DNA from: Chrysochromulina tobinii
Taxonomy: Eukaryota; Haptophyta; Prymnesiales; Chrysochromulinaceae
Length of the DNA: 24,820 nucleotides
Reading direction: 5' to 3'
Assembly (NCBI GenBank): GCA_001275005.1
Contig: JWZX01001392.1
Location: forward strand, 1-24,820
In this document: positions 14,137-22,808 of the stretch, in pieces
Position numbering within the stretch: the first letter of the stretch is position 1
Layout of the letters: each line of letters opens with the position of its first letter
Translations under genes and position numbers: made by a program
Notes under the pieces: model-generated
The model's database searches: none
Seen by the model: only the letters and a program-made list of their open reading frames with translations
What the model was told of the DNA's origin: nothing

Positions 14137-14566
14137 CGAGGAGGTGGCCACAGAGTAAGCGCGCGTCGGCGGACCCGGAGCCTGAGAGCCCGCCTCGGTA
14201 TGCCTATTGATGGTTGGTGAAGTTGTATCGTAAGTTTGGTATTATAACCGATGGAGACGCTCGATATGCCCTGGGCTGGGCCATGGTGGCGGACAGTCAC
14301 CGCGCAGGTGACCGGACGTTACTTTGCTCTTTGGCGAGGCGCAATGCCGGCGGGCGCGCACGCGGCCGGCGGGCGCGCGGCCCGCGTAAGTAAGTAAGTA
14401 AGTACGTAAACGCCAAGTGGCAGCGTACACGTGGCGAGGGGGGTACCCAGGCATACAGAGCGTGTACGGTAACCGAGTGCTGGGGCTGATGAAAGCCATC
14501 AGTCAACGCTCAGTGGAGGGCCATGACCCCGTCCTAAGAGGGCAGCCAGTCTCTCATCCGATCTCT
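14115..14566. other. Tail-to-tail spacer between MBD/SANT and coiled-coil genes
   Basis: No gene seen. It holds two copies of GCCGGCGGGCGCGC (about 14347 and 14365) and a run of GTAA tetramers (about 14385-14403). Polyadenylation sites are expected here, but no AATAAA-like signal stands out. Confidence 0.5.
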
Positions 14567-14637
14567 CTAGTGAGATATCGAATCGGTCCCCGCGAGAATG
14601 CCGGCCACGGTTCCGATCTCTCTAGTGAGATATCGAA
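14557..14637. repeat. 26-bp direct repeat at the 3' end of the coiled-coil gene
   Basis: The 26 bases at 14557-14582 are identical to 14612-14637 (they begin TCCGATCTCTCTAGTGAGAT), with a period of 55. Each copy contains an imperfect palindrome (ATCTC...GAGAT). The downstream copy supplies the TAG stop. The period is not a multiple of three, so the two copies are read in different frames. Confidence 0.8.
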
Positions 14638-15631
14638 GCGCAGCTCTCTCGTTCCCTGAGGCCTTGGGCTCTTGATTTCGCAGCTGTTCGACCCACTGCT
14701 GTGCCTCCCGTTCCCTTTCCTGCCGCTGTAGAGCCGCTAGTCGTCGGTCTGCGCGCGCACTGAGCCACTTGGCGTCTATCTGCACTCGGTGCTCCTGCTG
14801 ATCCCGCTGCTCCTGCTCTGCTATGGCCTGCTGTTGCTGCTGCCTGCTGGTGCTGCTGCCTGCTAGAGCTGTTGCTGCTGCCTGCTGCTGCTGCTGCTCC
14901 TCCTGCTGCTCCTCCCCCTCCTCCTGCTGCTCTTGCTGCTCCTTCTCTTTGTTCTCCTCCTGCTGCTGCCTCTGCTGCTCCCGTTCCTCCTGCTCCTTCT
15001 CCTGCTCCTGCTCTTCCTTGAACCTCTGCTGCAGCCTCCTGCAGACAAGATCGTTCACACTGGCCACCTGCTCGAGGATCGTCTGCAGCTGCTCGAGGGT
15101 CGTCTGCTGCTGCTCGAGGATCGTCTGCTGCTGCCCGATGATCGCCTTCATCCACTCCGCCTTCTGCGTCATCTGCATCGTCCGCATCTTCATCTCCTCA
15201 ATCTGCCTCATATGCTTCTCCGCCAAGTCCGCCATCTGCCTCCTCACCTCCATCTCCATCCTCTTCATCTCAATCATCCGCCTTTGCAGCATGTCCTTCC
15301 TCGCATTCGCGCTCGCGCGTGGCTCCTCGTTGAAGCGCAGCTGCTTGCGCACATCGCCCATCTGCTCGTTGTCGTCGAGCTGCATGTTCAGGTTGTCCAT
15401 CAGGTTCTTGTTCTCGCGCGGGACGCGTTTGTCGCCAGTCGATGGCGTGCAGTTCTTGTCGGTAGTAGAATCCGTCGTACCACTCTGCAGCGGCGACGAC
15501 TTGTACAACGAACGTTTGAATTTGGGTTGATCATGGTCAGGAGCGGTCGCCCCAGCAGGCGAGACGGCCTTATCTTCGCTAGTTCTCGTGCGCGTGATGT
15601 CGGGAGAGGACACGTTATCCGGAAAAGCCAT
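14567..15631 (-). CDS. Gln/Glu-rich coiled-coil protein, function unknown
   Basis: A 354-residue frame from a clear ATG at 15631 to TAG at 14567. Residues 1-95 are polar and probably disordered. Residues 110-190 show heptad-like M/R/E-rich helices (RRMIEMKRMEMEVRRQMADL, then EEMKMRTMQM). Residues 155-190 repeat QQTILEQQQTTLEQLQTILEQ. The stretch 200-260 is almost pure Q/E, followed by a QQQQQ/AAATA segment and more charged helix to the C-terminus. No catalytic domain, signal peptide or membrane segment. Codons are less GC-extreme than in neighbours. No relatives can be named; low-complexity composition makes homology calls unsafe, but the intact ATG-to-stop frame supports a real gene. Confidence 0.6.
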   Translation of the reverse strand: MAFPDNVSSPDITRTRTSEDKAVSPAGATAPDHDQPKFKRSLYKSSPLQSGTTDSTTDKNCTPSTGDKRVPRENKNLMDNLNMQLDDNEQMGDVRKQLRFNEEPRASANARKDMLQRRMIEMKRMEMEVRRQMADLAEKHMRQIEEMKMRTMQMTQKAEWMKAIIGQQQTILEQQQTTLEQLQTILEQVASVNDLVCRRLQQRFKEEQEQEKEQEEREQQRQQQEENKEKEQQEQQEEGEEQQEEQQQQQAAATALAGSSTSRQQQQQAIAEQEQRDQQEHRVQIDAKWLSARADRRLAALQRQEREREAQQWVEQLRNQEPKASGNERAALRYLTREIGTVAGILAGTDSISH

Positions 15632-15925
15632 TACAAAAGGGGACGAGGGTTCGTCCCCTGATAGTCAGAACCTTATACGTGAGTGTGAGTTTTGTTACGT
15701 ACCGTACCGGTTAGATTGTATCGTTGTACGCTAGCGTTACGCTAGCATCGAAAATGGCGCGCTGTACTTACGTCTGTTCCAGCTCCGTCGTTTTCGGATT
15801 TCGCGCGCTGCGGCTACGCGGCTTCGCTCTTAATAAGGAGCGCCCACGTGGTCGGCGTCCTCGCACTGCGCTGTGTACGACAGATCGACAGTGTGTGTCA
15901 CACCTCTAGGTACCGACGACATACA
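15632..15925. promoter_or_regulatory. Upstream region of coiled-coil gene / 3' flank of glycosidase
   Basis: 294 bp between the glycosidase stop and the coiled-coil start, both on the minus strand. It is noticeably more AT-rich than the coding DNA. It contains GTACGCTAGCGTTACGCTAGC, a short repeat of GCTAGC with ACGCTAGC copies. A promoter is inferred from position only. Confidence 0.35.
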
Positions 15926-18484
15926 TCAGTAGAAGCCCTCCTCCACGAGCGTGATCATCCCAGCAAGAGCGCCCCAGTGATAAAACTTGGTTCCCGAGCA
16001 ATCGCCGCCGTGGTCGTCGGCCGTCTTGTGAGGCGAAAAGTTCTCGCAAATGTGCCGGTGCAGCCGCCACTGGCTGAGCATGAGCGCCGTCATCTGCTTG
16101 CACAGCGCCTGACGACCGGCGCGCACCTCGGGCACGTGGTCGTACGCCTGCAGGCTCCAGTACACGAGCTGGGCCATCGGTCCCCACACGTAGCCGCGCC
16201 AGTAGCCGAGCGGCGGGAACGCCGGGTCCGCGCGCTGGATGGACGGCAGCCCCCAGTAGCAATCGTCGTGGTTGCCCGCAAAGTCGCCCTGCGGCGCGAT
16301 GCAAAAGTGCTCCGGGCTGAGCAGCCATTTGGAGATCATCGTCTTCGCCTGCTCGTCGGTGGCGGCGCCCGCCATCATCGCGTAGAAGCTCGTGGGGGAG
16401 ATCCGCCGGTAGAAGGTGCCGTTCCAGAACTGGTTGGTAAAGATTTGGCCGTCGTCATCCCACAAGTAGTTCGCGATGAGTGCGCGCTGCGCCGCCGCGC
16501 GCTCCCTGAGTTCCGCCGCGAGCTCCGGCTTGCCCGCAATGGGTGCGAGAGTCGCAAGCGCCTCGGCCTCCTGCACGAACATCGAGGCCATGCCCACGTC
16601 GTACAGCGCCATCTGCCCGAGGAGCTTCGCGCCCTCGTGCGAGACGTTCTTGACAAAATAGTCTTCGCCATCGTACATCGGGCTATTGTCCAGCCCGCTC
16701 TCGTAGCGCGCGCCCTGCATCGCGCCCGAAGACCAGTCGACGTAGCCATCGTACGTGTCCGAGCCGAGAGAGATGAGGCCCAACGGCCCGAGGGCGCGCG
16801 CGGTCAAGAACCAAGTATTCCACTCGAGCAGGTCTTCGAAAAGCAGCTGTACGAGCCACGCGTCCTTGTACTTGTTGTACATCTCAAGCAGCACCTTGGC
16901 GCCCACGGGTGGCTCCGTCCGGTCGACCGACTTGCTCCCGCCCGCGGAGTAATTGGGCACGAAGCCCGCGGCCGTCTTCGAGCGGATCACCTGGATGAAG
17001 TTGGAGTAGGCGATGGCCTTGCTGCGCGGGTCGAGGCTCGTCATCAGGCTCGCGAAGATGTTGTCCCAGTCAAAGATGACATACGACCAGTCGCTGTTGG
17101 CCGCGCCGCCCACAAAGTCCCACGAGCGCGACACGGGCAGCATTGGCCCGTACTCGGCGGGGTGGTAGATGTAATTCCAGAGCGTCGCGGCCTGCAACGC
17201 CTCCTTGACATCGGCAAAGTCGCCATAGGCCTTGTACCGGTCGAGCTCCGCGTCCCGCATGGCCTGCACGTGCTGGCGCACCTCCTGCAGCGAGGGCGGC
17301 GCACCGTCACCCTCGCGCAGCCCGACGGCGCCGGCGCCAAAGCTAAAGGCGACGTGCGCCGGCCACGTCGCGATGTGGTCAGGTAACTTGAGCTCGGTCG
17401 ACGGGTCGGTCGTGGGCTGGATCACCGTTATACCAGGCACTCCGAGCGGCGCTATCTGGAGAGAGCCCGCGCGAGACGGCCACGCGGACACGGTGCCCAG
17501 CCGGAACCACAAGTACCGAGGTAGCACGACCAGCGCGAAGTCTGAGCAGTTTGCGCCAGCGGCGGAGGATGGCGTGCTCGAGGCGGCGTCGGCGGATGGC
17601 GAGGTCGCGGCGCAGTTGATGGGCTCGGCAATCACGTGGAGGTCAGCTTTACCACCGCTGACTGAGATGCTCACGTTGATCCCCTGGTACCCCAGGTAGA
17701 ACTGCCAGTAGCTCTGGTCCGTCGCGAACACGCCCACGCGCACGCTTGCCTTATCATCCTCTATGTGTGTCTCTTCGAGGCAGCTCTGGGTCGAGAGCTT
17801 GCAGAGCGCCGTGGTGAGCGAGATCGAGTGCGGCAGGCGCACGATGCCAAGCATGTTGTACGACCAAGTGTTCCAGCCTTGCTTGAGCTCATCTTGCAAC
17901 GCGCGCCGCTGCTTCTCGCCCGCCGACGACTCTGCCGAGAGATTCTCCGCCGGGATGGGCATGTGCACCGTCGTGTTCGTTGCGCTCAGCGGGAGCGGCG
18001 CCGACTGTGCTGCCCAGCGCACTGCAAGCGAGGCATCGGGCAGGCTCGTTGCCTTGCCGGTGCTATCCAGCGACGCGCTGTAGATGTGGATGAGGATTGG
18101 CCACGTCTGGCCGGCCTTAACAGGCAATGGGTTGACGACAGTACCGTCCGTGCTTGACACCGACCGCTCACCGAATGGCGGGTTGGTGTGGCATATCAAA
18201 TGGTCGGAGATCCACACCATGACAATCTGGCCACCGGAAAAGTCGCAATCCCATGAATAGTAGCCAGTTCCCTTCTGCGGCCAAGGGGGACTGAGTGTGC
18301 CCGAGAGAGCAGTGGAGCCGCCAGCGGGAATCGAGATGAGCGCGCCGCCTGGCCCTCCCAAGCCCGTGTCGAGGACACTGCTCGAGGTGGGCTTGCCGGA
18401 GAGCGCATTGTTGGCGTACGTCTCGCGAAGCAGCGCGCCCGTCGCGCCGGCCACGCCGAGCACGAGCAGGGTGGGGTACTTCAT
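15926..18484 (-). CDS. Secreted GH63-like glycoside hydrolase (six-hairpin fold)
   Basis: Likely cleaves alpha-glucosidic or mannosyl-glycerate/glycan bonds outside the cell or in the secretory pathway. 852 residues from the ATG at 18484. MKYPTLLVLGVAGATGALL is a probable signal peptide. The N-terminal half is beta-rich (WDCDFSGGQIVMVWISDH), a possible carbohydrate- or PA14-like module, and contains NXS/T sites. The catalytic half has FDWDNIFAS (about 470), GFVPNYSAGG, ESGLDNSPMYD (about 594-604, candidate acid Asp), GYWRGYVWGPMAQLVYWS and CENFSPHKT (about 813, candidate base Glu), ending FYHWGALAGM. These are the landmarks of GH63 and related (alpha/alpha)6 glycosidases. Exact substrate is unknown. 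No introns needed. It shares a divergent upstream region with the proteasome gene. Confidence 0.8.
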   Translation of the reverse strand: MKYPTLLVLGVAGATGALLRETYANNALSGKPTSSSVLDTGLGGPGGALISIPAGGSTALSGTLSPPWPQKGTGYYSWDCDFSGGQIVMVWISDHLICHTNPPFGERSVSSTDGTVVNPLPVKAGQTWPILIHIYSASLDSTGKATSLPDASLAVRWAAQSAPLPLSATNTTVHMPIPAENLSAESSAGEKQRRALQDELKQGWNTWSYNMLGIVRLPHSISLTTALCKLSTQSCLEETHIEDDKASVRVGVFATDQSYWQFYLGYQGINVSISVSGGKADLHVIAEPINCAATSPSADAASSTPSSAAGANCSDFALVVLPRYLWFRLGTVSAWPSRAGSLQIAPLGVPGITVIQPTTDPSTELKLPDHIATWPAHVAFSFGAGAVGLREGDGAPPSLQEVRQHVQAMRDAELDRYKAYGDFADVKEALQAATLWNYIYHPAEYGPMLPVSRSWDFVGGAANSDWSYVIFDWDNIFASLMTSLDPRSKAIAYSNFIQVIRSKTAAGFVPNYSAGGSKSVDRTEPPVGAKVLLEMYNKYKDAWLVQLLFEDLLEWNTWFLTARALGPLGLISLGSDTYDGYVDWSSGAMQGARYESGLDNSPMYDGEDYFVKNVSHEGAKLLGQMALYDVGMASMFVQEAEALATLAPIAGKPELAAELRERAAAQRALIANYLWDDDGQIFTNQFWNGTFYRRISPTSFYAMMAGAATDEQAKTMISKWLLSPEHFCIAPQGDFAGNHDDCYWGLPSIQRADPAFPPLGYWRGYVWGPMAQLVYWSLQAYDHVPEVRAGRQALCKQMTALMLSQWRLHRHICENFSPHKTADDHGGDCSGTKFYHWGALAGMITLVEEGFY

Positions 18485-18688
18485 AAAGGTGACGAAACAC
18501 CCAAGTGGGCAAGCTAACCAGGCCGATTAGAACACTCATACCCAATTTGTGCAAGAAATCAGAAGCTTTCTCAACCCATCTCTTCGCTGTGAAGAACTTT
18601 AAACCTTTTCCTGTGAAGACGAAAGATTTGTGACGCAAGACGAAAGGCCGAGAAGCGCCACACCCGCGCCGCTCGCGCGCACTTTGCC
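18485..18688. promoter_or_regulatory. Divergent promoter region between glycosidase and proteasome beta-2 genes
   Basis: 204 bp between opposite start codons. It includes a GC-poorer core (about 18545-18632) with two CTGTGAAGA copies spaced about 23 bp apart and CTTTAAACC between them. Position makes a bidirectional promoter likely; the repeated motif could be a factor site. Confidence 0.5.
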
Positions 18689-19721
18689 ATGCTCGCGATG
18701 CCTGCAACCTGTGCGGCGGTGGCAAACGTGCGGGAGAATCTCGAGCTCGGCGGCTTCAGCTTTGAGAATACGCGCCGGTAAACAGGCCAGAACCCATGCC
18801 TCTGGCGGAGGCGATGCGCTGTCGGAATCATACGCTGCTGGCCTGTGCTGCCTGCGCTGTGGCACGGCCCGGAGCGGCCTGCGCTCCCTCGCGTCACACT
18901 CTGTGCGCACGCTCACGCGCCCTGCCTGTCGGCGCCCCGTGCTCGCTCGCAGTAACCAGGTGCTTGGTAGCCGCGGCATCGCTATCCCGCGGGCCAAGAA
19001 GACTGGCACGACCATTGTCGGTGTCATCTACGACGGCGGCGTGGTGCTCGGAGCGGACACGCGCGCGACAGAGGGCGACACCGTCGCCGATAAGTATTGC
19101 GAGAAGATCCACTACATTGCCGACAACATTTGGTGCTGCGGCGCGGGCACCTCTGCCGACACCGAGAACACCACGATGCTCATCTCGTCGCAGCTTGAGA
19201 TGCACCGCATGGCGACGGGCAAGCAGCCGCGCGTGGTGACCGCGTGCACGATGCTGAAGCGCATGCTCTTCCGGTACCAAGGCAACGTGAGCGCGGCGCT
19301 CGTGCTCGGCGGCATGGACTGCAACGGCCCGTCACTGTACACTGTGTATCCTCACGGCTCGACAGACAGCCTCCCGTACGTGACCATGGGCTCGGGCTCA
19401 CTGGCGGCGATGGCGGTCTTCGAGTCGGAGTTCAAGTCTAAGATGACACTCGAGGAGGCCAAGAAGCTCGTGCACGACGGCATCATGGCGGGCATCAACA
19501 ACGACCTCGGCTCCGGAGGCTCCGTCGACCTAATGGTCATCAACAAGGAGGGCTACACGCAGATGCGCGGCTACGCCCGGCCCAACGAGCGCAAGTCGAA
19601 GCGCGAGTACAACTTTCCGCGCGGCACGGCGACGGTGCTCGACAAGACGTTCACGCCCTCCATCGCGTCCCTACTCAAGTCCGGCGCGCTCACGGAGGTG
19701 ACGGCCATGGAGACCGCCTAA
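18689..19721 (+). CDS. PSMB7: 20S proteasome subunit beta type-7 (beta-2, trypsin-like)
   Basis: Catalytic beta-2 subunit of the 20S core; cleaves after basic residues. Exons 18689-18777 and 18953-19721 give 285 residues (human about 277). Exon 1 supplies GGFSFENTR, the conserved beta-2 propeptide motif, and the splice restores the following R-N (CG/T AAC). Self-cleavage in KKTG/TTIVG leaves Thr49 as Thr1. Counting from it, Asp17 is in GADTRA and Lys33 in EKIHY, both at the expected spacing, so the active site is complete. The C-terminus [17 protein letters not shown] fits the beta-2 arm that wraps beta-3. The ATG at 18689 is followed by another at 18698. The uninterrupted frame running through the intron has no ATG and lacks the propeptide motif, so it was not used. 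Confidence 0.95.
18778..18952 (+). other. Intron of proteasome beta-2 gene
   Basis: CGCCG/GTAAACAGG ... CTCGCAG/TAACCAGG. GTAAACAGG at the donor and GTAACCAGG across the acceptor differ at one base of nine. The boundaries are fixed by the conserved [11 protein letters not shown] sequence. Confidence 0.92.
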
Positions 19722-19928
19722 GCGCCCCTGTGCACAAAGCGAGAGTGTTGTCTGGTGTGGTTCTCTCAGGCGCGGGAGAGTCTGGGGCGCGCTGCGGCCC
19801 CAGGTTACGTTCGGCGCGCTGTGTTGGTAAAGTTTGATCTCGGACGACGACATCCCTTCCTCCTCGCAAGGCCCAAGCGCGTGTGAAGTCCTTCTCGCGG
19901 GTGCCGGGGGAGGCCGCCCTTTGGTTGC
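19722..19928. other. Spacer between proteasome beta-2 and DGAT2 genes
   Basis: 207 bp that must hold the 3' end of one gene and the promoter of the next. No distinct element recognised. Confidence 0.4.
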
Positions 19929-21029
19929 ATGCCGATCGTAGACCGGCTTGATCCTGCCAATTCGGCGTCGCCGCTCAGCCCAACGCTGGCCGCAAGACGT
20001 ATGTCCCGAGAAGAGCACGTCCCTGACGTCCTCCCGCCCAAGTCGATTGCAGCCGAACTCTTTCTGATCTTCTTCTGCATCTTCTACCTCGGTACCAACT
20101 TTGTGATCTTCTACATCCCGTTCTGGCTCTACTTTGCATACCAAGGTTCACTCGTATGCCGCGCGCTCATCGCTCTGACGCTAGTCGATTACTGCGTGCC
20201 GCTGCGCACGGGAGATAAGGGGTTGTGGGTGTGGTGGTGCAAGCTGACGAGCTTTGCCAAGGGCTTCCGCTCATACTTTGACGCCGATCTGGTTGTCGAG
20301 GGCAAGTGGCGTCAGGACCGCAACTACCTGCTGATGTATCACCCGCACTCGCTCTTTGGCATCGCCTACACGCTGATCACGCGCTACATCTATGAGGTGC
20401 AGCTGCCCGGCTGCATGTTCCTCTTCACGGGCGCGGACGTGATTCAGTACCTGCCGCTGCTGCGGCGCATCATGGCCTGGTGGGGCTGCACGAGCGTCTC
20501 GGCGAAGGCGATGAAGAAGCACCTCGGGCTCAAGTTTCCGTTCAACGCGCTCATGCTGCAAGTGGGCGGCATCGCCGAGATGTTTTACGGCCTCGATCAG
20601 GAACAGATCATCCTCAAGAAACGATTGGGCTTCTGCAAGCTCGCCCTGCAGACGGGATGCTGCCTCGTGCCCTGCTACGTCTTCGGCGCGAATGAGATGT
20701 ACACGCGCCTCTTTGGGCCCGACTCGCTCCTCGCGGGCATCTCGAGCCGCATTCAAATGTCCCTCGTCGTATGGTACGGCCGTTGGGGCATCCCATTCGG
20801 CGTCGTGCCGCATCAAGTCAAGATGGTGATCGTGCTCGGGGAGCCCATCGAGGTGACGAAGGTCGACGAGCCCACGCCAGAGCAAGTACAGGAGCTGCAT
20901 GCCAAGTATGTCGTTGCCATCTGCGCACTCTTCGATCGGCATAAGCATCGGATGGGGGAAGAGTGGGTACAGAGGCGTGGCCGTAGGCTCTATCTCGAAG
21001 ATGAGATGTACAAGGATCATTTGGACTAG
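19929..21029 (+). CDS. DGAT2: Diacylglycerol acyltransferase type 2
   Basis: Makes triacylglycerol from diacylglycerol and acyl-CoA at the ER or lipid droplet. 366 residues from the ATG at 19929 (a second ATG at 20001). A hydrophobic hairpin lies at about 43-70 (ELFLIFFCIFYLGTNFVIFY onward), as usual for DGAT2. Motifs: YHPHSLFG at about 137-144, the active-site box where most members have HPHG; PLLRRIMAWWGCTSVSA; LQVGGIAEM; RLGFCKLALQTGCCLVPCYV with FGANEMYTRLFG; IVLGEPIEV; and PTPEQVQELHAKYV with FDRHK at the C-terminus. All are in the family order and spacing. The Gly-to-Ser change in HPHG is unusual. No intron required. Confidence 0.92.
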   Translation: MPIVDRLDPANSASPLSPTLAARRMSREEHVPDVLPPKSIAAELFLIFFCIFYLGTNFVIFYIPFWLYFAYQGSLVCRALIALTLVDYCVPLRTGDKGLWVWWCKLTSFAKGFRSYFDADLVVEGKWRQDRNYLLMYHPHSLFGIAYTLITRYIYEVQLPGCMFLFTGADVIQYLPLLRRIMAWWGCTSVSAKAMKKHLGLKFPFNALMLQVGGIAEMFYGLDQEQIILKKRLGFCKLALQTGCCLVPCYVFGANEMYTRLFGPDSLLAGISSRIQMSLVVWYGRWGIPFGVVPHQVKMVIVLGEPIEVTKVDEPTPEQVQELHAKYVVAICALFDRHKHRMGEEWVQRRGRRLYLEDEMYKDHLD

Positions 21030-21161
21030 CCCTACGAAGGCTCACACGGCGACTGTGAGGCTCACTTGGGCCATTCAGGTTTATCTCGAGGACAACAAGG
21101 ATGAGAAAAAGTCCAAACGATCGCGACTGCTCGGGCTCTCCTCAGACTCTCTTACTCTCCG
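21030..21161. other. Short spacer between DGAT2 and GT8-like genes
   Basis: 132 bp; it contains GAAGGCTCACACGGCGACTG/TGAGGCTCACTTGGGC repeats near 21036-21073. No gene. Confidence 0.4.
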
Positions 21162-22808
21162 ATGGTGGCTTACTTTGTAGCGCAAAGCGGGCCGCCCCCC
21201 GCCCCGTCCGTGCCGTACCCAGCCGATCATTGCAACACGGGTCAACACAAACCCTTTCACACAGTCTTTTCTGACCTGGCAATTCACAGGCACACTACCG
21301 GTACGATACTTCACACGAACAGGGAATGTGGAGAACGCAGGGCCGTGGGCATGAAGGTGCGCACCGACGTGGCCGTCGTCTACGTCGCGCGCGGCAACGC
21401 ATCGGTCGTACCAACGCTGAACGCCATCCAACAGGTGCGGGCATGGATGCGCGATCCTGGAGCGCTCCGATTCTTTTTGCTCGCCGGCGAGCGCTGCATT
21501 TCGGAGCTCGCCGGTCTGAAGTTGGCAACCGACGACGTCTCTGTGGTCGACGTCACAGACCGTACCTTGCGCCAGCAGTTTCAGATTCGGTCGCCGTTGG
21601 CATTTTCTTGGCTGCAGCGCACGGCGGCCCTGGGCGGCAAGCAGCACACATACACCGTACCGAAACTCTTCCTGCACGAGCTGCTACCGGCCGAGGTGTC
21701 GATTGCCATTATCCTCGATGCCGATATTGTCGCTCTCACGGATTTGATGCAGCTCGTCGACGAAGTCGAGGCCGTGGCCGAACGCGAGCCCGATGCAGCG
21801 CTCTTCTACGCGCCCGAGCAGCAGAACCTGTACCGGTGGCTGCTACGATGGAACTCGGAGCATCTAGTCAGCCAACGGAACGGCGTGAATGGAGGAGTCG
21901 GCGTGCTGCTCCTCCAACGGCTGCGCAGGTCGGTCCAGTATCGCACAGCGATGCAGCGGCTGCTTGTGGAGCTTGATGGCGTCCTCGTCGGAGGGAATCT
22001 AGAGCGCATGGGGTCCCTCCAACTCGGAGATCAGACGGTGCTCAGTGCCATGGCTATAGTTGCACCAGGAGCATGGTCACAGCTCATGCGCCAGCTGCCC
22101 AGTTGCGCGTGGAACTGGCAGACATGCGTCCATTTCTACAGAAGGCTGGACGAGTGCCCTCTGTTTGAAGGGAAGCACAACATGACGGCACTGGCCCAGA
22201 TCCGAGACAAGAACCTCAACTGCAGCCACCAGCCGCAGACGCTGCACGATGGCTCTTGCCACGAGCCGCCAAGGCTGTTACACTTCAATTGCCCCGCGGA
22301 CCTCAAGGCACTCACCTCCGGCCTTGATAGATTCAAGACCACCTTCGCCACGCTCGTCGCGAGCCCAGCCGGCCTGGATGCCTTCCGCGCACATCGGGCC
22401 GTGCAATTGCTCGATAGAGCTTTGAAGGCGCCCGAGGCGGCCGCCATGTGCCTTCATGCCGACCGTCGGCCCATAGGAAGCTGGGTCCGTGGTGGAATGG
22501 CCTCCTCAACGTTTTGCAATGCCAGCTTCCTGCTGACGCGGCTGCGCGAGACCGCCGCGAGGGCGCCGTCATGGGCGCCGTTTGAGCGGTGGGGCGACAC
22601 GACGGGCGCGGCGAATTCGTCTCGGACTGACGCGGGGATGCCCGACGATATGAAATACCGCCGTGCCCGAGGGAGGAGCGAAACACCCTCCCGATCCCCA
22701 GTGCACTGTCCACGGTCAAGTCTCCCGTGTACGCCGTCGGGGGCGACTGACATCTGGGAATGTGATATCGTAGGACATCGTGGGGTGATATCGTGGGCAT
22801 GTGTGTGA
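21162..22808 (+). CDS. GT8-like glycosyltransferase (xyloside xylosyltransferase type)
   Basis: Probably a Golgi sugar transferase using a nucleotide sugar. 548 residues from the ATG at 21162; an internal ATG at 21351 (MKVRTDVAVVYVARGN) lies just before the first strand of the GT-A fold and is an alternative start. KLFLHELLPAEVSIAIILDADIVAL (about 165-190) carries the metal-binding DxD (LDADIV). NGVNGGVGVLLLQRLR and LGDQTVLSAMA match the conserved GT8 acceptor-side and D-Q motifs. CAWNWQTC and PRLLHFNC follow, as in GXYLT-like members. No N-terminal membrane anchor is visible, so an upstream exon may be missing. The last 70 residues are compositionally unlike the rest and may be partly intron or 3' UTR. 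Confidence 0.75.
   Translation: MVAYFVAQSGPPPAPSVPYPADHCNTGQHKPFHTVFSDLAIHRHTTGTILHTNRECGERRAVGMKVRTDVAVVYVARGNASVVPTLNAIQQVRAWMRDPGALRFFLLAGERCISELAGLKLATDDVSVVDVTDRTLRQQFQIRSPLAFSWLQRTAALGGKQHTYTVPKLFLHELLPAEVSIAIILDADIVALTDLMQLVDEVEAVAEREPDAALFYAPEQQNLYRWLLRWNSEHLVSQRNGVNGGVGVLLLQRLRRSVQYRTAMQRLLVELDGVLVGGNLERMGSLQLGDQTVLSAMAIVAPGAWSQLMRQLPSCAWNWQTCVHFYRRLDECPLFEGKHNMTALAQIRDKNLNCSHQPQTLHDGSCHEPPRLLHFNCPADLKALTSGLDRFKTTFATLVASPAGLDAFRAHRAVQLLDRALKAPEAAAMCLHADRRPIGSWVRGGMASSTFCNASFLLTRLRETAARAPSWAPFERWGDTTGAANSSRTDAGMPDDMKYRRARGRSETPSRSPVHCPRSSLPCTPSGATDIWECDIVGHRGVISWACV
22740..22802 (+). repeat. Short GATATCGTGGG repeats at the GT8-like gene end
   Basis: TGATATCGTAGGACAT, ACATCGTGGGGTG and TGATATCGTGGGCAT follow each other just before the predicted stop. 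They suggest this stretch is non-coding or recently duplicated. Confidence 0.6.

Noticed and set aside
12444-14300. 618-codon open frame on the minus strand opposite the MBD/SANT gene
   Set aside because: Leu/Arg/Val-rich mirror of Glu/Asp and Ala/Gly codons on the plus strand, without domain motifs; the plus strand has SANT and MBD-like motifs.
14567-15631. Coiled-coil gene as a viral or retroelement Gag-like gene
   Set aside because: No zinc knuckle, protease, integrase, terminal repeats or neighbouring mobile-element genes; low-complexity composition alone is not evidence.
15640-15670. GGTTCGTCCCC as a tRNA T-arm
   Set aside because: No matching acceptor, D or anticodon arms within tRNA distance.
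15848-17386. 512-codon plus-strand open frame opposite the glycosidase
   Set aside because: High-GC shadow; the minus strand carries the signal peptide and GH63 landmarks across the same interval.
18630-18952. Uninterrupted upstream extension of the proteasome beta-2 frame
   Set aside because: No ATG and no propeptide motif; splicing 18777 to 18953 gives ATG and [11 protein letters not shown].
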